From: Variovorax soli NBRC 106424
Lineage (GTDB): Bacteria > Pseudomonadota > Gammaproteobacteria > Burkholderiales > Burkholderiaceae_C
Assembly: GCF_001591385.1 (NCBI RefSeq)
Contig: NZ_BCUU01000057.1
Span: 1-34,476 of the forward strand
Direction: 5' to 3'
DNA: 34,476 bases
The notes under the pieces are model-generated. The model saw nothing but the letters and a program-made list of their open reading frames with translations, was not told the origin of the DNA and made no database searches. Shown here in pieces: positions 16,186-25,303 of the stretch. Numbering within the stretch: position 1 is the first letter of the stretch; every line of letters starts with the position of its first letter. A program made the translations under genes and the position numbers.

Positions 16186-16572
16186 ATGTCTCGCCGAAGA
16201 CTCCATCGCCTCTCGACCGCCATCCTGGTGGCGCTGTCGCTGCTGTTCGCGCAGCTGGCGCTGGCGAGCTACGTCTGCCCGACACAGGCGGACACCGAGG
16301 CGGCCATGGCGCAGAGGATGGCCGCCGGCGAACCCTGCCAGGGCATGGACAACCAGCAGCCCGTGCTGTGCCACCAGTACGCGGCAGACCCCGGCAAGAC
16401 CTTCGAAGCCGTCAAGCTGCCGGCGGCCTCGCTGCCGGCCGTGATCCTCGTGCTCCAGGCGCCCAAGAGCCTGGACGGCCATGAAGCCCGCCCCGTCCCG
16501 GTGGCGGCGGCCGACAAGGCGCGGCCGCCGCCCGACCCGCTCTTCCTCTCCACGCTGCGCCTGCGCGTCTGA
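16186..16572 (+). CDS. Small secreted Cys/Met protein leading the copper efflux operon
   Basis: A 128-residue protein with a clear signal peptide (basic MSRRRLHR, then a hydrophobic stretch to about residue 27 ending ALA). The mature part has Cys31, Cys51 and Cys62, with the groups CQGMD and LCHQY, followed by a hydrophobic stretch at about 80-91 and a proline-rich basic tail. It has no named domain that I recognise. Its place directly before CusC-, CusB- and CusA-like genes and its Cys, Met and His residues suggest a periplasmic or membrane-attached copper or silver binding role. The start at 16186 lies 32 bases after the dehydrogenase stop. Confidence 0.8.
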   Translation: MSRRRLHRLSTAILVALSLLFAQLALASYVCPTQADTEAAMAQRMAAGEPCQGMDNQQPVLCHQYAADPGKTFEAVKLPAASLPAVILVLQAPKSLDGHEARPVPVAAADKARPPPDPLFLSTLRLRV

Positions 16573-16595
16573 TCCGCTGCGTCGACCCATCGGCG

Positions 16596-16628
16596 CTGGC
16601 GCCGCGGCACCTGGTTGCCGCGCGCCAG
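16596..16628 (+). other. Long imperfect hairpin between the leader gene and the CusC-like gene
   Basis: CTGGCGCCGCGGCA at 16596-16609 pairs with TGCCGCGCGCCAG at 16616-16628 with one bulged C and a 6-base loop. There is no T-tract, so it is not a classical terminator. It ends 29 bases before the next start and could attenuate transcription, separate two mRNA segments or stabilise the downstream message. Confidence 0.45.
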
Positions 16629-16657
16629 CCGTGCCTTCATGCGTCCACGGAGCGTTC

Positions 16658-17890
16658 ATGCCCACATCCATCTTTCGGGCGGCTGGTCTGGCCGCCCTCC
16701 TCCTGCCGGGCATCGCCTGCGCAGAACCCTTGTCCTTCGACCTGGCCCTGAGCCTGGCCGCCCAGCGCTCGGAAGCCGTCCGGGCCGCCCTGGCTTCGGC
16801 CTCGGGCGCCCGGGAGGCCGTCCATTCGGCGGGCCAGCTGCCCGACCCGATGCTGCGCGCCGGCATCGACAACCTGCCCGTCACCGGCGCGGACCGCTTC
16901 AGCACCACCAGCGAGCCGATGACGATGAAGCGCATCGGCATCAGCCAGGAATGGCTGTCGGCCGACAAGCGCGCGGCCCGCGAAGGCGCGGCCCGCGCCA
17001 TGGCCGAGCGCGAAGCCGTGCAGGCCGACATCGCGCAGGCCGATGCCCGGCTGCAGGCGGCCCTGGCCTATGTGGACGCCTGGTACGCGGGAGAAAGCCT
17101 GAAGCTCACCGCGCAGGCCGAACACCACCTGCACGAGGAGCTGGCCGCTGCGCGCGCCCGCCTGGCCGCTGCAAGCGCGGGCAGCGCCGAGGTCCTCCAG
17201 CTCAGCTCGGCCCAAGGCATTGCGGAAGACGAAAGCGAGGAAGCGCGGCAGCAGCAGGCGGTGGCGCTCGTCGCCCTGGCGCGATGGGTGGGGTTCCGTC
17301 CGAAATCCCTTGCGAGCGCACCCACCTTCCAGCTTCCGGCCGAGCCCGACTACCTGGCCCGGCATCCGGCCATCGCGTCGCTCGACCGCGCGGCCGAAGT
17401 CGCGCGGCGCAACGCCACCGTCGCCGCCAAGGAGCGCACGCCGAACTGGACCTGGGAAGTGGGCTATGGCCAGCGCACCGGCTTCTCGGACCTGGTGTCG
17501 GTGGGCGTGAACATTCCGCTGCAGGTGGCGCCGGCGCAGCGCCAGGACCGCGAGAGTGCGGCCAGGCTGGCGCTGGTGGACAAGGCCGAGGCGGAACTTG
17601 CCGAGGCCACCCGCAGTGCAGCAGCCGACTACCGCGCGCAGGCCAGCGACGCCGCGCGCCTGCAGCAGCGGATCGAGCGCTGGGGCAGCGCCGTGGCGGC
17701 ACCGGCCCGGCAGCGCACGGCCGCGGCCCTGGCGGCCTACCGCTCCAGCCCAGGCTCGCTGTCCACGTTGTTCGAGGCCCGCCATGCCGAGCTCGAAGCC
17801 CAGCGCAAGCTGCTTGCGCTGCAGCGGGAGCTGGCCAGGGCGCAAGCCCAACTCATGTTCAAACCGCTCGCCCAAGGAGTCGCCCCGTGA
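16658..17890 (+). CDS. TolC-family outer membrane channel of a metal RND pump (CusC/CzcC-like)
   Basis: A 410-residue outer membrane efflux protein that would form the exit duct of the Cus-type pump. A signal peptide spans about residues 1-22 (cleavage near IACA). Two outer-membrane-efflux halves follow, each with long amphipathic alanine-rich helices, and the [16 protein letters not shown] segment after the first helix is typical of CzcC/CusC channels in metal operons. The ATG follows CACGGAGCG. The last codons overlap the adaptor start in a GTGA arrangement. The substrate is taken from the CusA-like partner (monovalent copper or silver), because the channel itself does not select. Confidence 0.9.
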   Translation: MPTSIFRAAGLAALLLPGIACAEPLSFDLALSLAAQRSEAVRAALASASGAREAVHSAGQLPDPMLRAGIDNLPVTGADRFSTTSEPMTMKRIGISQEWLSADKRAAREGAARAMAEREAVQADIAQADARLQAALAYVDAWYAGESLKLTAQAEHHLHEELAAARARLAAASAGSAEVLQLSSAQGIAEDESEEARQQQAVALVALARWVGFRPKSLASAPTFQLPAEPDYLARHPAIASLDRAAEVARRNATVAAKERTPNWTWEVGYGQRTGFSDLVSVGVNIPLQVAPAQRQDRESAARLALVDKAEAELAEATRSAAADYRAQASDAARLQQRIERWGSAVAAPARQRTAAALAAYRSSPGSLSTLFEARHAELEAQRKLLALQRELARAQAQLMFKPLAQGVAP

Positions 17891-19149
17891 AGCGCACCGC
17901 CCTCATCGCATCCCTCGTCGCGGCCGGCGCGGTCCTCGCGGCCGGCGGCTACTTCATCGGCCGATCCACCTCGCAGCGCGGCGCCGCCATGCCGGCGGCG
18001 GCGCCCGCATCCGCCGCGCCCGAGGCCGAGCGCAAGGTCCTCTACTGGCACGACCCCATGGTGCCGGGCCCGCGCTTCGACAAGCCGGGCAAGTCGCCGT
18101 TCATGGACATGCAGCTCGTGCCGGTCTATGCGGACGAGAACAGCGACGCCGGCGGCGTGAAGATCAACCCGGCGATCCAGCAGAACCTTGGCGTGCGCAC
18201 TGCGACGGTCCGGCGCACGGATGCGGGTTCCTCGTTCGACGCCGTCGGCTCGGTGCAGTTCGACGAGCGCCTGAATGTCGCGGTGCAGTCGCGCGTCGGC
18301 GGCTATGTCGAGCGGCTGTCGGTTCGCGCGCCGATGGAAACAGTGCGAAAGGGCCAGCCGCTGGCGACGATCTTCGCGCCGGACTGGCTGGCGCCGCAGA
18401 ACGAGTGGCTGGCGCTGCAGCGCGCCGGCGCGAGTGCGGACATCGTGGCTGCGGCGCGCGAGCGCATGCGGGCCCTCTCCATTCCCGACGCGCTGGTCCG
18501 CCAGAGCGAGAAGGCGGGCGCTGCGCAGGCGCGCTTCACCCTCGCCGCGCCCTCCTCGGGCGTGGTGGCGGAGCTGGGCGTGCGCGAAGGCATGCAGGTG
18601 TTGCCCGGCGCGACGCTGTTTCGCATCGCCGGGCTCGAGACCGTCTGGGCGGTGGCCGAAGTGCCGGAGGCACAGGCCATTCGCCTGGCGCGAGGCCAGA
18701 AGGTGAAGGCAGCGCTGCAGGCGGACGCATCGCAGACTTTCGAAGGCGAGCTCAAGGAGCTGCTTCCGCAGGTCAACGCCAGCACGCGGACGCTGCAGGC
18801 GCGCTTCGAGGTCGACAACAGGGCGGGCCGACTGACGCCTGGGATGCTGCTGCGCCTGCACATCGGCGGGCCCGCCGTCTCGCGCCTGACCGTGCCGGCC
18901 GAAGCTGCCATCCGCACGGGCACGCGGGCGGTGGCCATCGTGCGCAAGGACGCCGGCCGTTTCGAGCCGCGCGAGATCGTGCTGGGAGCCGACCTCGGCG
19001 ACCAGCTGGAGGTGATCGATGGCCTGCGCGAAGGCGAAGAGGTGGTCGCGAGCGGCCAGTTCCTCATCGATTCGGAGGCGCGGCTCAAGTCGGTGCTCGG
19101 CGCCATGTCGGCGGCGCAGCCGGCCACCACCACCGGAGGCACGAAGTGA
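17887..19149 (+). CDS. cusB: Periplasmic adaptor of a copper/silver RND pump (CusB-like)
   Basis: A 420-residue membrane fusion protein that bridges the inner membrane pump and the outer membrane channel. It starts at GTG 17887, overlapping the stop of the channel gene by 4 bases. Residues 5-25 are an N-terminal membrane anchor or signal. Residues about 53-81 form a metal-binding segment with YWHDPMVPG and [15 protein letters not shown], the methionine-containing version of the heavy-metal-binding domain found at the N-terminus of CusB-type adaptors. Lipoyl, hairpin and beta-barrel domains follow ([10 protein letters not shown], then [19 protein letters not shown] and [13 protein letters not shown]). 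The methionines fit Cu(I) or Ag(I) rather than cobalt, zinc or cadmium. Confidence 0.92.
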   Translation: MKRTALIASLVAAGAVLAAGGYFIGRSTSQRGAAMPAAAPASAAPEAERKVLYWHDPMVPGPRFDKPGKSPFMDMQLVPVYADENSDAGGVKINPAIQQNLGVRTATVRRTDAGSSFDAVGSVQFDERLNVAVQSRVGGYVERLSVRAPMETVRKGQPLATIFAPDWLAPQNEWLALQRAGASADIVAAARERMRALSIPDALVRQSEKAGAAQARFTLAAPSSGVVAELGVREGMQVLPGATLFRIAGLETVWAVAEVPEAQAIRLARGQKVKAALQADASQTFEGELKELLPQVNASTRTLQARFEVDNRAGRLTPGMLLRLHIGGPAVSRLTVPAEAAIRTGTRAVAIVRKDAGRFEPREIVLGADLGDQLEVIDGLREGEEVVASGQFLIDSEARLKSVLGAMSAAQPATTTGGTK

Positions 19150-22100
19150 TCGCCGCGCTTATCCGCTGGTCCATCGGCAACCGCTTCCTGGTGCTGGCCA
19201 CCACGGTGTTGCTGGTGGCAGCCGGCCTGTGGTCGGCCGCCCGCACGCCGGTCGACGCCCTGCCCGACCTGAGCGACGTGCAGGTCATTGTGCGCACCAC
19301 CTACCCCGGCAAGCCGCCCCAGGTGGTCGAGGACCTGGTCACCTACCCGCTGACCACCACGATGCTCGGCGTGCCGGGCGCCAAGACGGTTCGCGGCTAT
19401 TCCTTCTTCGGCGACTCCTTCGTCTATGTGCTGTTCGACGACGGGACCGATCCGTACTGGGCGCGTTCGCGGGTGGTCGAGTACCTGAACCAGGTGCAGG
19501 CCCGGCTGCCCGCCGGCGCGACGGCCGCGCTCGGCCCCGATGCCACCGGCGTGGGCTGGGTCTACGAATACGCGCTGGTCGACCGCACCGGCCGGCACGA
19601 CATCGGCCAGCTGCGCGCATTGAACGACTGGTTCCTGAAGTTCGAGCTGAAGACCGTGCGCGACGTGGCCGAGGTCGCCAGCATCGGCGGCATGGTGCGC
19701 CAGTACCAGGTGGTGCTCGACCCGGACCGCATGCGCGCGCTCGGCGTCACGCAGGGCATGGTGGCCGAGGCGCTCAGGAAGGCCAACCAGTCCTCCGGCG
19801 GCTCGGTGGTGGAGCTGGCGGAGGCGGAGTACATGGTGCGTTCGCGCGGCTTCCTCGCGTCGCTGGACGACTTCCGCGCCATTGCGCTGGCGGTGAGCGG
19901 CGCGACGCCGGTGCTGCTGCGCGATGTCGCCACCGTGCAGGTGGGGCCGGAGATGCGCCGCGGCATCGCGGAGCTGGACGGCCAGGGCGAAGTCGCCGGC
20001 GGCGTGGTGGTGATGCGCTCGGGCAAGAACGCGCGCACCACCATCGAGGCGGTCAAGGCCAGGCTGGAAGCGCTCAAGCCCAGCCTGCCCCGGGGCGTGG
20101 AAGTGGTGGAAACCTACGACCGCTCCCGGCTCATCGACCGCGCCGTGGACAACCTGCGCGAAAAGCTGGTGGAGGAATTCATCGTGGTCGCGCTGGTGTG
20201 CGCGGTGTTCCTTTTCCATCTGCGCTCGGCGCTGGTGGCCGTCGTGACGCTGCCGGTGGGCGTGCTCGCGGCTTTTGTCGTGATGCATTGGCAGGGCATC
20301 AGCGCCAACATCCTTTCGCTGGGCGGCGTCGCCATCGCGCTGGGCGCCATGGTCGATGCGTCGGTGGTGCTGGTGGAGGCGACGCACAAGCGCCTGGAGC
20401 ATTTCGAAGCGCAGCACGGGCGCCGGCCGTCCGCGGCCGAGCATTGGGAGATCGTGGCGACTGCGGCAACCGAAGTTGGGCCGGCGCTGTTCTTCTCGCT
20501 GCTGGTCATCACGCTGTCCTTCCTGCCGGTGTTCGCACTCGAGGCGCAGGAGGGCCGGCTGTTCTCGCCGCTGGCATTCACCAAGACCTATGCCATGGCG
20601 GCCGCGGCCGGCCTGTCGGTGACGCTGGTGCCGGTGCTGATGGGCTACCTGGTGCGCGGTCGCATTCCGAAGGAGACGGCCAACCCGATCAATCGCTTTC
20701 TCATCGGCATCTACCGGCCCGTGCTGGACGCGGTGCTGCGCTTCCCGAAAGCGACTTTGCTCGCGGCGGCGCTGGTGCTGGCCGCCACGGTGCTCCCCCT
20801 CATGCGCCTCGGCGGCGAGTTCATGCCGCCGCTGGACGAAGGCGATTTGCTCTACATGCCTTCGGCCCTGCCCGGCCTTTCCGTCTCCAAGGCCTCGGAG
20901 CTGCTGCAGCAGACCGACAGGCTCATCAAGACCGTGCCCGAAGTCGAGCGCGTGTTCGGCAAGGCCGGCCGCGCGGACACGGCCACCGACCCGGCGCCGC
21001 TGGAGATGTTCGAGACCACCATCCAGTTCAAGCCGCGCCAGCAGTGGCGCGCAGGCATGACGCCCGAGAAGCTGGTCGCGGAGTTGGACCGCACGGTGAA
21101 GGTCCCCGGCCTGTCGAACGTCTGGGTTCCGCCCATCCGCAACCGCATCGACATGCTGGCCACGGGGATCAAGAGCCCGGTGGGCATCAAGGTGGCCGGC
21201 GCCGACCTGGCGGTGATCGACAAGCTGGCCCTGCAGATCGAGGCGGCCGTGCGCGGCGTGCCGGGCGTTTCGTCGGCGCTCGCGGAGCGGCTGTCCGGCG
21301 GCCGGTACATCGACGTCGACGTGGACCGCCATGCAGCCGCACGCTACGGCCTGTCGGTCGCGGACGTGCAGGCCGTCGTCTCCACCGCCATCGGCGGCGA
21401 CAACGTGGGCGAAGTGGTGCAGGGCCGCGAGCGCTTTCCGATCAATGTGCGCTACCCGCGGGAGATCCGCGATTCGCCCGAGCGGCTGCGGCAGCTGCCT
21501 TTTGTCACCGACAAGGGCGCGACGGTGCTGCTGCGCGACGTGGCCCGCATCTCCATCCAGGAAGGACCGCCGATGGTGCGCAGCGAAAACGCGCGCCTCT
21601 CGGGCTGGGTGTACGTGGACGTGCGCGGGCGCGACCTTCGCTCGGCCGTGCGCGACATGCAGGCGGCGGTCGGCCAGCAGGTCGCGATGCCCGCCGGGTA
21701 CGCGGTGTCATGGTCCGGCCAGTTCGAGTATCTCGAGCGCGCGACGCAGCGGCTGAAGGTGGTGGTGCCCGTCACGCTGGCGATCATCTTCATGCTGCTC
21801 TATGTGCTGTTCCGTTCGGCGGCCGACGCGGCGCTGGTCATGGCGGCCGTGCCGTTCTCGCTGGTGGGCGGCTTCTGGTTCGTGTGGGCGCTCGGCCATG
21901 CGGTGTCGGTGGCCACCGTCATCGGCTTCATCGCCCTGGCCGGCGTGGCGGCCGAGTTCGGCGTGGTGATGCTGGTCTACCTGCAGAACGCATGGCAGCA
22001 GCGCCTGGCCGCGGGCGAGCCGGCCACGGAAGAGACGCTGCTCGCGGCCATCCGCGAAGGCGCGGTGCTGCGCGTGCGGCCCAAGGCGATGACGGCCGCG

Positions 22101-22307
22101 GTCATCATGGCGGGCCTGCTGCCCATCCTGTTCGGCCACGGCACGGGCTCGGAGGTCATGACGCGCATCGCCGCGCCCATGGTGGGCGGCATGGTCACGG
22201 CGCCGCTGCTGAGCATGCTGGTCATGCCGGCCGCGTGGTACCTGGTGCGGCGGCGGCAGCTGCGCCCGGCGGCAGCCTTCAGCCTTCCGCGCGCCAGCTT
22301 CGGTTGA
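19146..22307 (+). CDS. cusA: Heavy-metal RND efflux pump, CusA type
   Basis: A 1053-residue proton-driven pump of the HME-RND family, placed in the inner membrane with large periplasmic loops. It starts at GTG 19146, overlapping the adaptor stop by 4 bases. Twelve membrane helices are expected. The fourth helix carries [12 protein letters not shown] with Asp404 and Glu411 for proton relay. The three methionines that bind Cu(I)/Ag(I) in E. coli CusA are present at the same places: Met571 in [10 protein letters not shown], Met621 in APLEMFETT and Met670 in [12 protein letters not shown]. This is direct evidence for monovalent copper or silver export rather than CzcA-type substrates. The cluster has no CusF-like chaperone or two-component regulator in the window. 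Confidence 0.95.
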   Translation: MIAALIRWSIGNRFLVLATTVLLVAAGLWSAARTPVDALPDLSDVQVIVRTTYPGKPPQVVEDLVTYPLTTTMLGVPGAKTVRGYSFFGDSFVYVLFDDGTDPYWARSRVVEYLNQVQARLPAGATAALGPDATGVGWVYEYALVDRTGRHDIGQLRALNDWFLKFELKTVRDVAEVASIGGMVRQYQVVLDPDRMRALGVTQGMVAEALRKANQSSGGSVVELAEAEYMVRSRGFLASLDDFRAIALAVSGATPVLLRDVATVQVGPEMRRGIAELDGQGEVAGGVVVMRSGKNARTTIEAVKARLEALKPSLPRGVEVVETYDRSRLIDRAVDNLREKLVEEFIVVALVCAVFLFHLRSALVAVVTLPVGVLAAFVVMHWQGISANILSLGGVAIALGAMVDASVVLVEATHKRLEHFEAQHGRRPSAAEHWEIVATAATEVGPALFFSLLVITLSFLPVFALEAQEGRLFSPLAFTKTYAMAAAAGLSVTLVPVLMGYLVRGRIPKETANPINRFLIGIYRPVLDAVLRFPKATLLAAALVLAATVLPLMRLGGEFMPPLDEGDLLYMPSALPGLSVSKASELLQQTDRLIKTVPEVERVFGKAGRADTATDPAPLEMFETTIQFKPRQQWRAGMTPEKLVAELDRTVKVPGLSNVWVPPIRNRIDMLATGIKSPVGIKVAGADLAVIDKLALQIEAAVRGVPGVSSALAERLSGGRYIDVDVDRHAAARYGLSVADVQAVVSTAIGGDNVGEVVQGRERFPINVRYPREIRDSPERLRQLPFVTDKGATVLLRDVARISIQEGPPMVRSENARLSGWVYVDVRGRDLRSAVRDMQAAVGQQVAMPAGYAVSWSGQFEYLERATQRLKVVVPVTLAIIFMLLYVLFRSAADAALVMAAVPFSLVGGFWFVWALGHAVSVATVIGFIALAGVAAEFGVVMLVYLQNAWQQRLAAGEPATEETLLAAIREGAVLRVRPKAMTAAVIMAGLLPILFGHGTGSEVMTRIAAPMVGGMVTAPLLSMLVMPAAWYLVRRRQLRPAAAFSLPRASFG

Positions 22308-22320
22308 ATGCGTTGGGCTG

Positions 22321-22353
22321 CTGCGGGCGCCAAGTCTAGGTGGCAGCCCGCAG
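22321..22353. terminator. Hairpin between convergent cusA and esterase genes
   Basis: CTGCGGGC at 22321-22328 pairs with GCCCGCAG at 22346-22353 around a 17-base loop that can pair further by CC/GG. The hairpin overlaps the last codons of the esterase gene. There is no T-run on either side, so it is a weak candidate for a shared terminator. Confidence 0.3.
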
Positions 22354-23304
22354 CGCCTTGCGCAACTCCAGCGCGCACAGGCTCACGGCGGTGCCCGACT
22401 CGTCCAGCACCTTTCCCATGAGGATGAAGCCGTGAATCATCCGCTCGAAGTTCACCAGCACCGTGCGCACGCCCGATTCGGTCAGGCGCTGCGCGTACTG
22501 CAATCCTTCGTCGCGCAGCGGGTCGTAGCCGGCGGTGATCACCAGCGCCGGCGGCAGGCCGCCCAGGTTCTTGTGCAGCAACGGCGAGGCGCGCCAGTCC
22601 ATGTCCTGCGCCGTGCCCTCGCCCATGTAGTGGTCGTGGAAGTAGCCGATGGTGTCGCGGGTGAGCACGTAGCCGTCGCCGTTGGTGCTGTGCGAGGCGG
22701 CGCAGCGGCGCATATCGGTGGCGGGGTAGATCAGCAGCTGGAAGCGGATGGGGTGCGGCAGGCCTTCGCCCTGGCCGGCATCGCGCAGTGCCAGGCAGAC
22801 CACGGCGGCCAGGTTGCCGCCCGCGCTGTCGCCGCCCACCGCGATGCGGGCAGCGTCGAGCCCCAGGGCCTCGGCCTGCCGCGCGATCCAGCGCGTGGCG
22901 GCCACGCAGTCGACCACTGCGCCGGGGAAAGGATGCTCCGGCCCCATGCGGTAGTCCACCGCCACCACCGCGCAGCCCGATTCGTCGGCAAGCTGGCGGC
23001 ACAAGGTGTCGTGCGTGTCCAGGTCGCCGATGACCCAGCCGCCGCCGTGGTAGTACACCAGCACCGGCAACAGGCCGTGCTGCTTCTCGCGCGGCACGGG
23101 TGAATACAGGCGCAAGGGAATGGCGCCGGCCGGCCCCTCGGCCGCGAGCGATTCGATGCGCGCCAGCGCCGGCGGCTCCGGCTGGGTGAAGCTGCGCCGT
23201 TCGCGGTACACACGCCGCGCTTCCTTGGGCGTCAGCGTATGGGTAGGTGGCACGCCGCGCGCGGCCAGCAGGTCGATGAAAGCGCGGGCCTGGGGATGCA
23301 GCAT
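22336..23304 (-). CDS. Alpha/beta hydrolase of the hormone-sensitive-lipase family (esterase)
   Basis: A 322-residue carboxylesterase of the HSL family that acts on short acyl esters. The oxyanion motif HGGGW is at 86-90, the nucleophile Ser160 lies in GDSAGGN, the acid is Asp261 in GYDPLRDEG and the base is His291 in MIHGF. The N-terminal cap region (PQARAFIDLLAARGVPP) is usual for the family, and there is no signal peptide, so the enzyme is cytoplasmic. The ATG follows CAGGAGAC on the minus strand. It is divergent from the CopD-type gene and convergent with cusA; no partner gene points to a natural substrate. Confidence 0.9.
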   Translation of the reverse strand: MLHPQARAFIDLLAARGVPPTHTLTPKEARRVYRERRSFTQPEPPALARIESLAAEGPAGAIPLRLYSPVPREKQHGLLPVLVYYHGGGWVIGDLDTHDTLCRQLADESGCAVVAVDYRMGPEHPFPGAVVDCVAATRWIARQAEALGLDAARIAVGGDSAGGNLAAVVCLALRDAGQGEGLPHPIRFQLLIYPATDMRRCAASHSTNGDGYVLTRDTIGYFHDHYMGEGTAQDMDWRASPLLHKNLGGLPPALVITAGYDPLRDEGLQYAQRLTESGVRTVLVNFERMIHGFILMGKVLDESGTAVSLCALELRKALRAAT

Positions 23305-23362
23305 GGCGTGTCTCCTGGATGGACGTGTTCGGTCAGAGGTATTGGATGCCGGCCAAGCTTAC

Positions 23363-23390
23363 TTGACATGGATCGAATGCAGCCGATGAT
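23363..23390 (+). promoter_or_regulatory. Putative sigma-70 promoter for the copD-sigma-dedA operon
   Basis: A perfect -35 TTGACA at 23363-23368 is followed after 16 bases by GATGAT at 23385-23390, a partial match to TATAAT. It ends 26 bases upstream of the CopD-type ATG, within the 112-bp divergent gap shared with the esterase. Confidence 0.4.
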
Positions 23391-23416
23391 CCAGGCCCCG
23401 CATCCTCCTTGTCGCC

Positions 23417-23884
23417 ATGCCCTTGCTCGCCACACCCATTCTTCTTTGCCTTCACCTCCTGGCCGCCACGCTGTGGGTGGGCGGCATGGCCACCTTCCAT
23501 GTCGCGGTGCGGCCCGCCGCGGTGGACACACTGGAGCCGCCGCAGCGCCTGCGCATGCTGTGCGGCGCGCTGGGCCGCTTCTTTCGCTGGGTGACCGCGG
23601 CCATCGTGCTGCTGCTCGCCACCGGCTTTGCGATGGTGCAGCTGGCCGGTGGCATGGGCGCGTTGCGCTGGCATGTGCATGCCATGCTGGGCATCGGCGC
23701 CGCGATGATGGTGATCTTTGCCGTGATCCGGCTGCGCCACCATCCGCTCATGGCAGAGAAAGTGGCCGCGGGCGATTGGAAGGCCGCCGCCGCCGCGCTG
23801 GCCCGCATCCGGCAGCTGGTGTTCATCAACCTGTGGCTGGGCGTGGCGGTGTTCGTCATTGCCGTGGTCGGCCGCGCGCTGTGA
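23417..23884 (+). CDS. CopD-domain membrane protein
   Basis: A 155-residue integral membrane protein with four hydrophobic helices and the CopD-like opening LLCLHLLAATLWVGGMATF. Histidines in helix 1 (CLHLL), in WHVHAMLG and in RLRHHPLM could bind copper or haem, as in this superfamily. Stand-alone CopD-like proteins of this size are common and their exact role is unclear; copper uptake or redox is the usual annotation. It is the first gene of a probable operon, with the sigma factor start 25 bases after its stop. The nearby Cus operon makes a copper link plausible but is not proof. Confidence 0.82.
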   Translation: MPLLATPILLCLHLLAATLWVGGMATFHVAVRPAAVDTLEPPQRLRMLCGALGRFFRWVTAAIVLLLATGFAMVQLAGGMGALRWHVHAMLGIGAAMMVIFAVIRLRHHPLMAEKVAAGDWKAAAAALARIRQLVFINLWLGVAVFVIAVVGRAL

Positions 23885-23909
23885 CTTTCGAGCGATGGGA
23901 CGCGGCGCA

Positions 23910-25232
23910 ATGACGAACGCCGCGAACAGCAACAGCGACGACAAGGCCGTACGCCGCGCCATCGCCGGCGTGTGGCCCATCGAGTCGGCGCGCATCGTCG
24001 CAGTGGTGGCGCGCATGGTGCGCGACGTGGGCGTGGCCGAAGAACTCGCGCAGGACGCGCTGGTGTCGGCCCTGCAGCAGTGGCCCCGCGATGGCCTTCC
24101 CGACAACCCGGCGGCCTGGCTCACGGCGGCGGCCAAGAACCGCGCGCTCGACTGGCTGCGCCGCAGCCAGATGATGGAGCGCAAGCACGAGGAGATCGCC
24201 CACACCATCGAGGCGCTGGGCGGCGAAGCCGTGGCGCCGGCGCCGGACGAGGCCGCCGACGAGGACATCGACGACGACCTGCTGCGCCTGATCTTCACCG
24301 CCTGCCACCCGGTGCTCACGCGCGAGGCGCGGCTGGCCATGGCCCTGCGGGTGCTGGGCGGCCTGACCACCGACGAGATCGCGCGCGCCTTCCTGCTGCC
24401 CGAGCCGACCATCGCGCAGCGCATCGTGCGCGCCAAGCGCAGCCTGCGCGATGCCAAGGTGCCTTTCGAGGTGCCGCGCGGTGACGAACTGGCGCCGCGC
24501 CTGGCCTCGGTGCTGGAGGTGATCTACCTGGTGTTCAACGAAGGCTATTCCGCCACCGCGGGCGACGACTGGATGCGCCCCGCCCTGTGCGCCGAGGCGC
24601 TGCGCCTGGGCCGCGTGCTGGCCGAGCTGATGCCCGCCGAGCCGGAGGTGCATGGGCTGGTGGCGCTGATGGAGATCCAGGCATCGCGCTCGGCCGCCCG
24701 CACCGACCGGCAGGGCGCGCCGGTGCTGCTGATGGACCAGGACCGCTCGCGCTGGGACCAGCTGCTGATCCGCCGCGGCCTGGCCGCCCTGGCCCGCGCC
24801 GAAGGCCTGGGCGGCGCCAGGGGCTCGTACGCGCTGCAGGCCGCCATTGCCGCGTGTCACGCCCGCGCGCTGCAGGCGGCCGACACGGACTGGCAGCGCA
24901 TTGCCGCGCTGTATGGCGAGCTGGCGGCGGTCGAGCCCTCGCCGGTGGTGGAGCTCAACCGCGCCGTGGCCGTCTCGCGCGCCGCCGGGCCGGCCGCCGC
25001 GCTGCCGCTGGTGGACGCGCTGGCCGCCGAGGGCACGCTGAAGAACTACCACCTGCTGCCGGCCGTGCGCGCGGATCTGCTGCAGGGCCTGGGGCGCCTG
25101 GACGAGGCGCGCAGCGAGTTCGAGCGCGCGGCGAGCCTGACGCGCAACGTCCGCGAGCAGGCCTTGCTGCGCGCCCGTGCCGCCGCCTGCGATGCCGACT
25201 CGCCCTCTGCTGCATCTTCTTCTGCAAACTAA
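23910..25232 (+). CDS. ECF-type RNA polymerase sigma factor of the ECF42 group (DUF6596 C-terminal domain)
   Basis: A 440-residue sigma factor, much longer than ordinary ECF factors of about 200. Sigma region 2 lies at about residues 18-75 (ESARIVAVVARMVRDVGVAEELAQDALVSAL, then NPAAWLTAAAKNRALDWLRR). Region 4 follows near 130-175 (LGGLTTDEIARAFLLPEPTIAQRIVRAKR). About 250 residues of helical TPR-like C-terminal domain then begin at VLEVIYLVFNEGYSA. In the ECF42 group this C-terminal domain replaces an anti-sigma factor, and a DGPF/YCII-related gene usually sits beside the sigma gene; none is seen here. An in-frame ATG at 23895 would add five residues, but GGGA before 23910 favours the later start. 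Confidence 0.92.
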   Translation: MTNAANSNSDDKAVRRAIAGVWPIESARIVAVVARMVRDVGVAEELAQDALVSALQQWPRDGLPDNPAAWLTAAAKNRALDWLRRSQMMERKHEEIAHTIEALGGEAVAPAPDEAADEDIDDDLLRLIFTACHPVLTREARLAMALRVLGGLTTDEIARAFLLPEPTIAQRIVRAKRSLRDAKVPFEVPRGDELAPRLASVLEVIYLVFNEGYSATAGDDWMRPALCAEALRLGRVLAELMPAEPEVHGLVALMEIQASRSAARTDRQGAPVLLMDQDRSRWDQLLIRRGLAALARAEGLGGARGSYALQAAIAACHARALQAADTDWQRIAALYGELAAVEPSPVVELNRAVAVSRAAGPAAALPLVDALAAEGTLKNYHLLPAVRADLLQGLGRLDEARSEFERAASLTRNVREQALLRARAAACDADSPSAASSSAN

Positions 25233-25303
25233 GGCATCTGTTCGCCGATGCTATTTGCCCGGGGCTGCGGGGCTTTGGGCGATCCACGAAAATTGCGCAC
25301 ACC

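Noticed and set aside
17556..19145. Upstream extension of the cusA frame into cusB
   Set aside because: The peptide is Arg/Ala-rich and not protein-like. The GTG at 19146, overlapping the cusB stop, fits the family N-terminus.
18303..21332. Very long open frame on the minus strand opposite cusB and cusA
   Set aside because: It is His/Arg/Gln-rich with no domain and mirrors the GC-rich third-position pattern of the real plus-strand genes.
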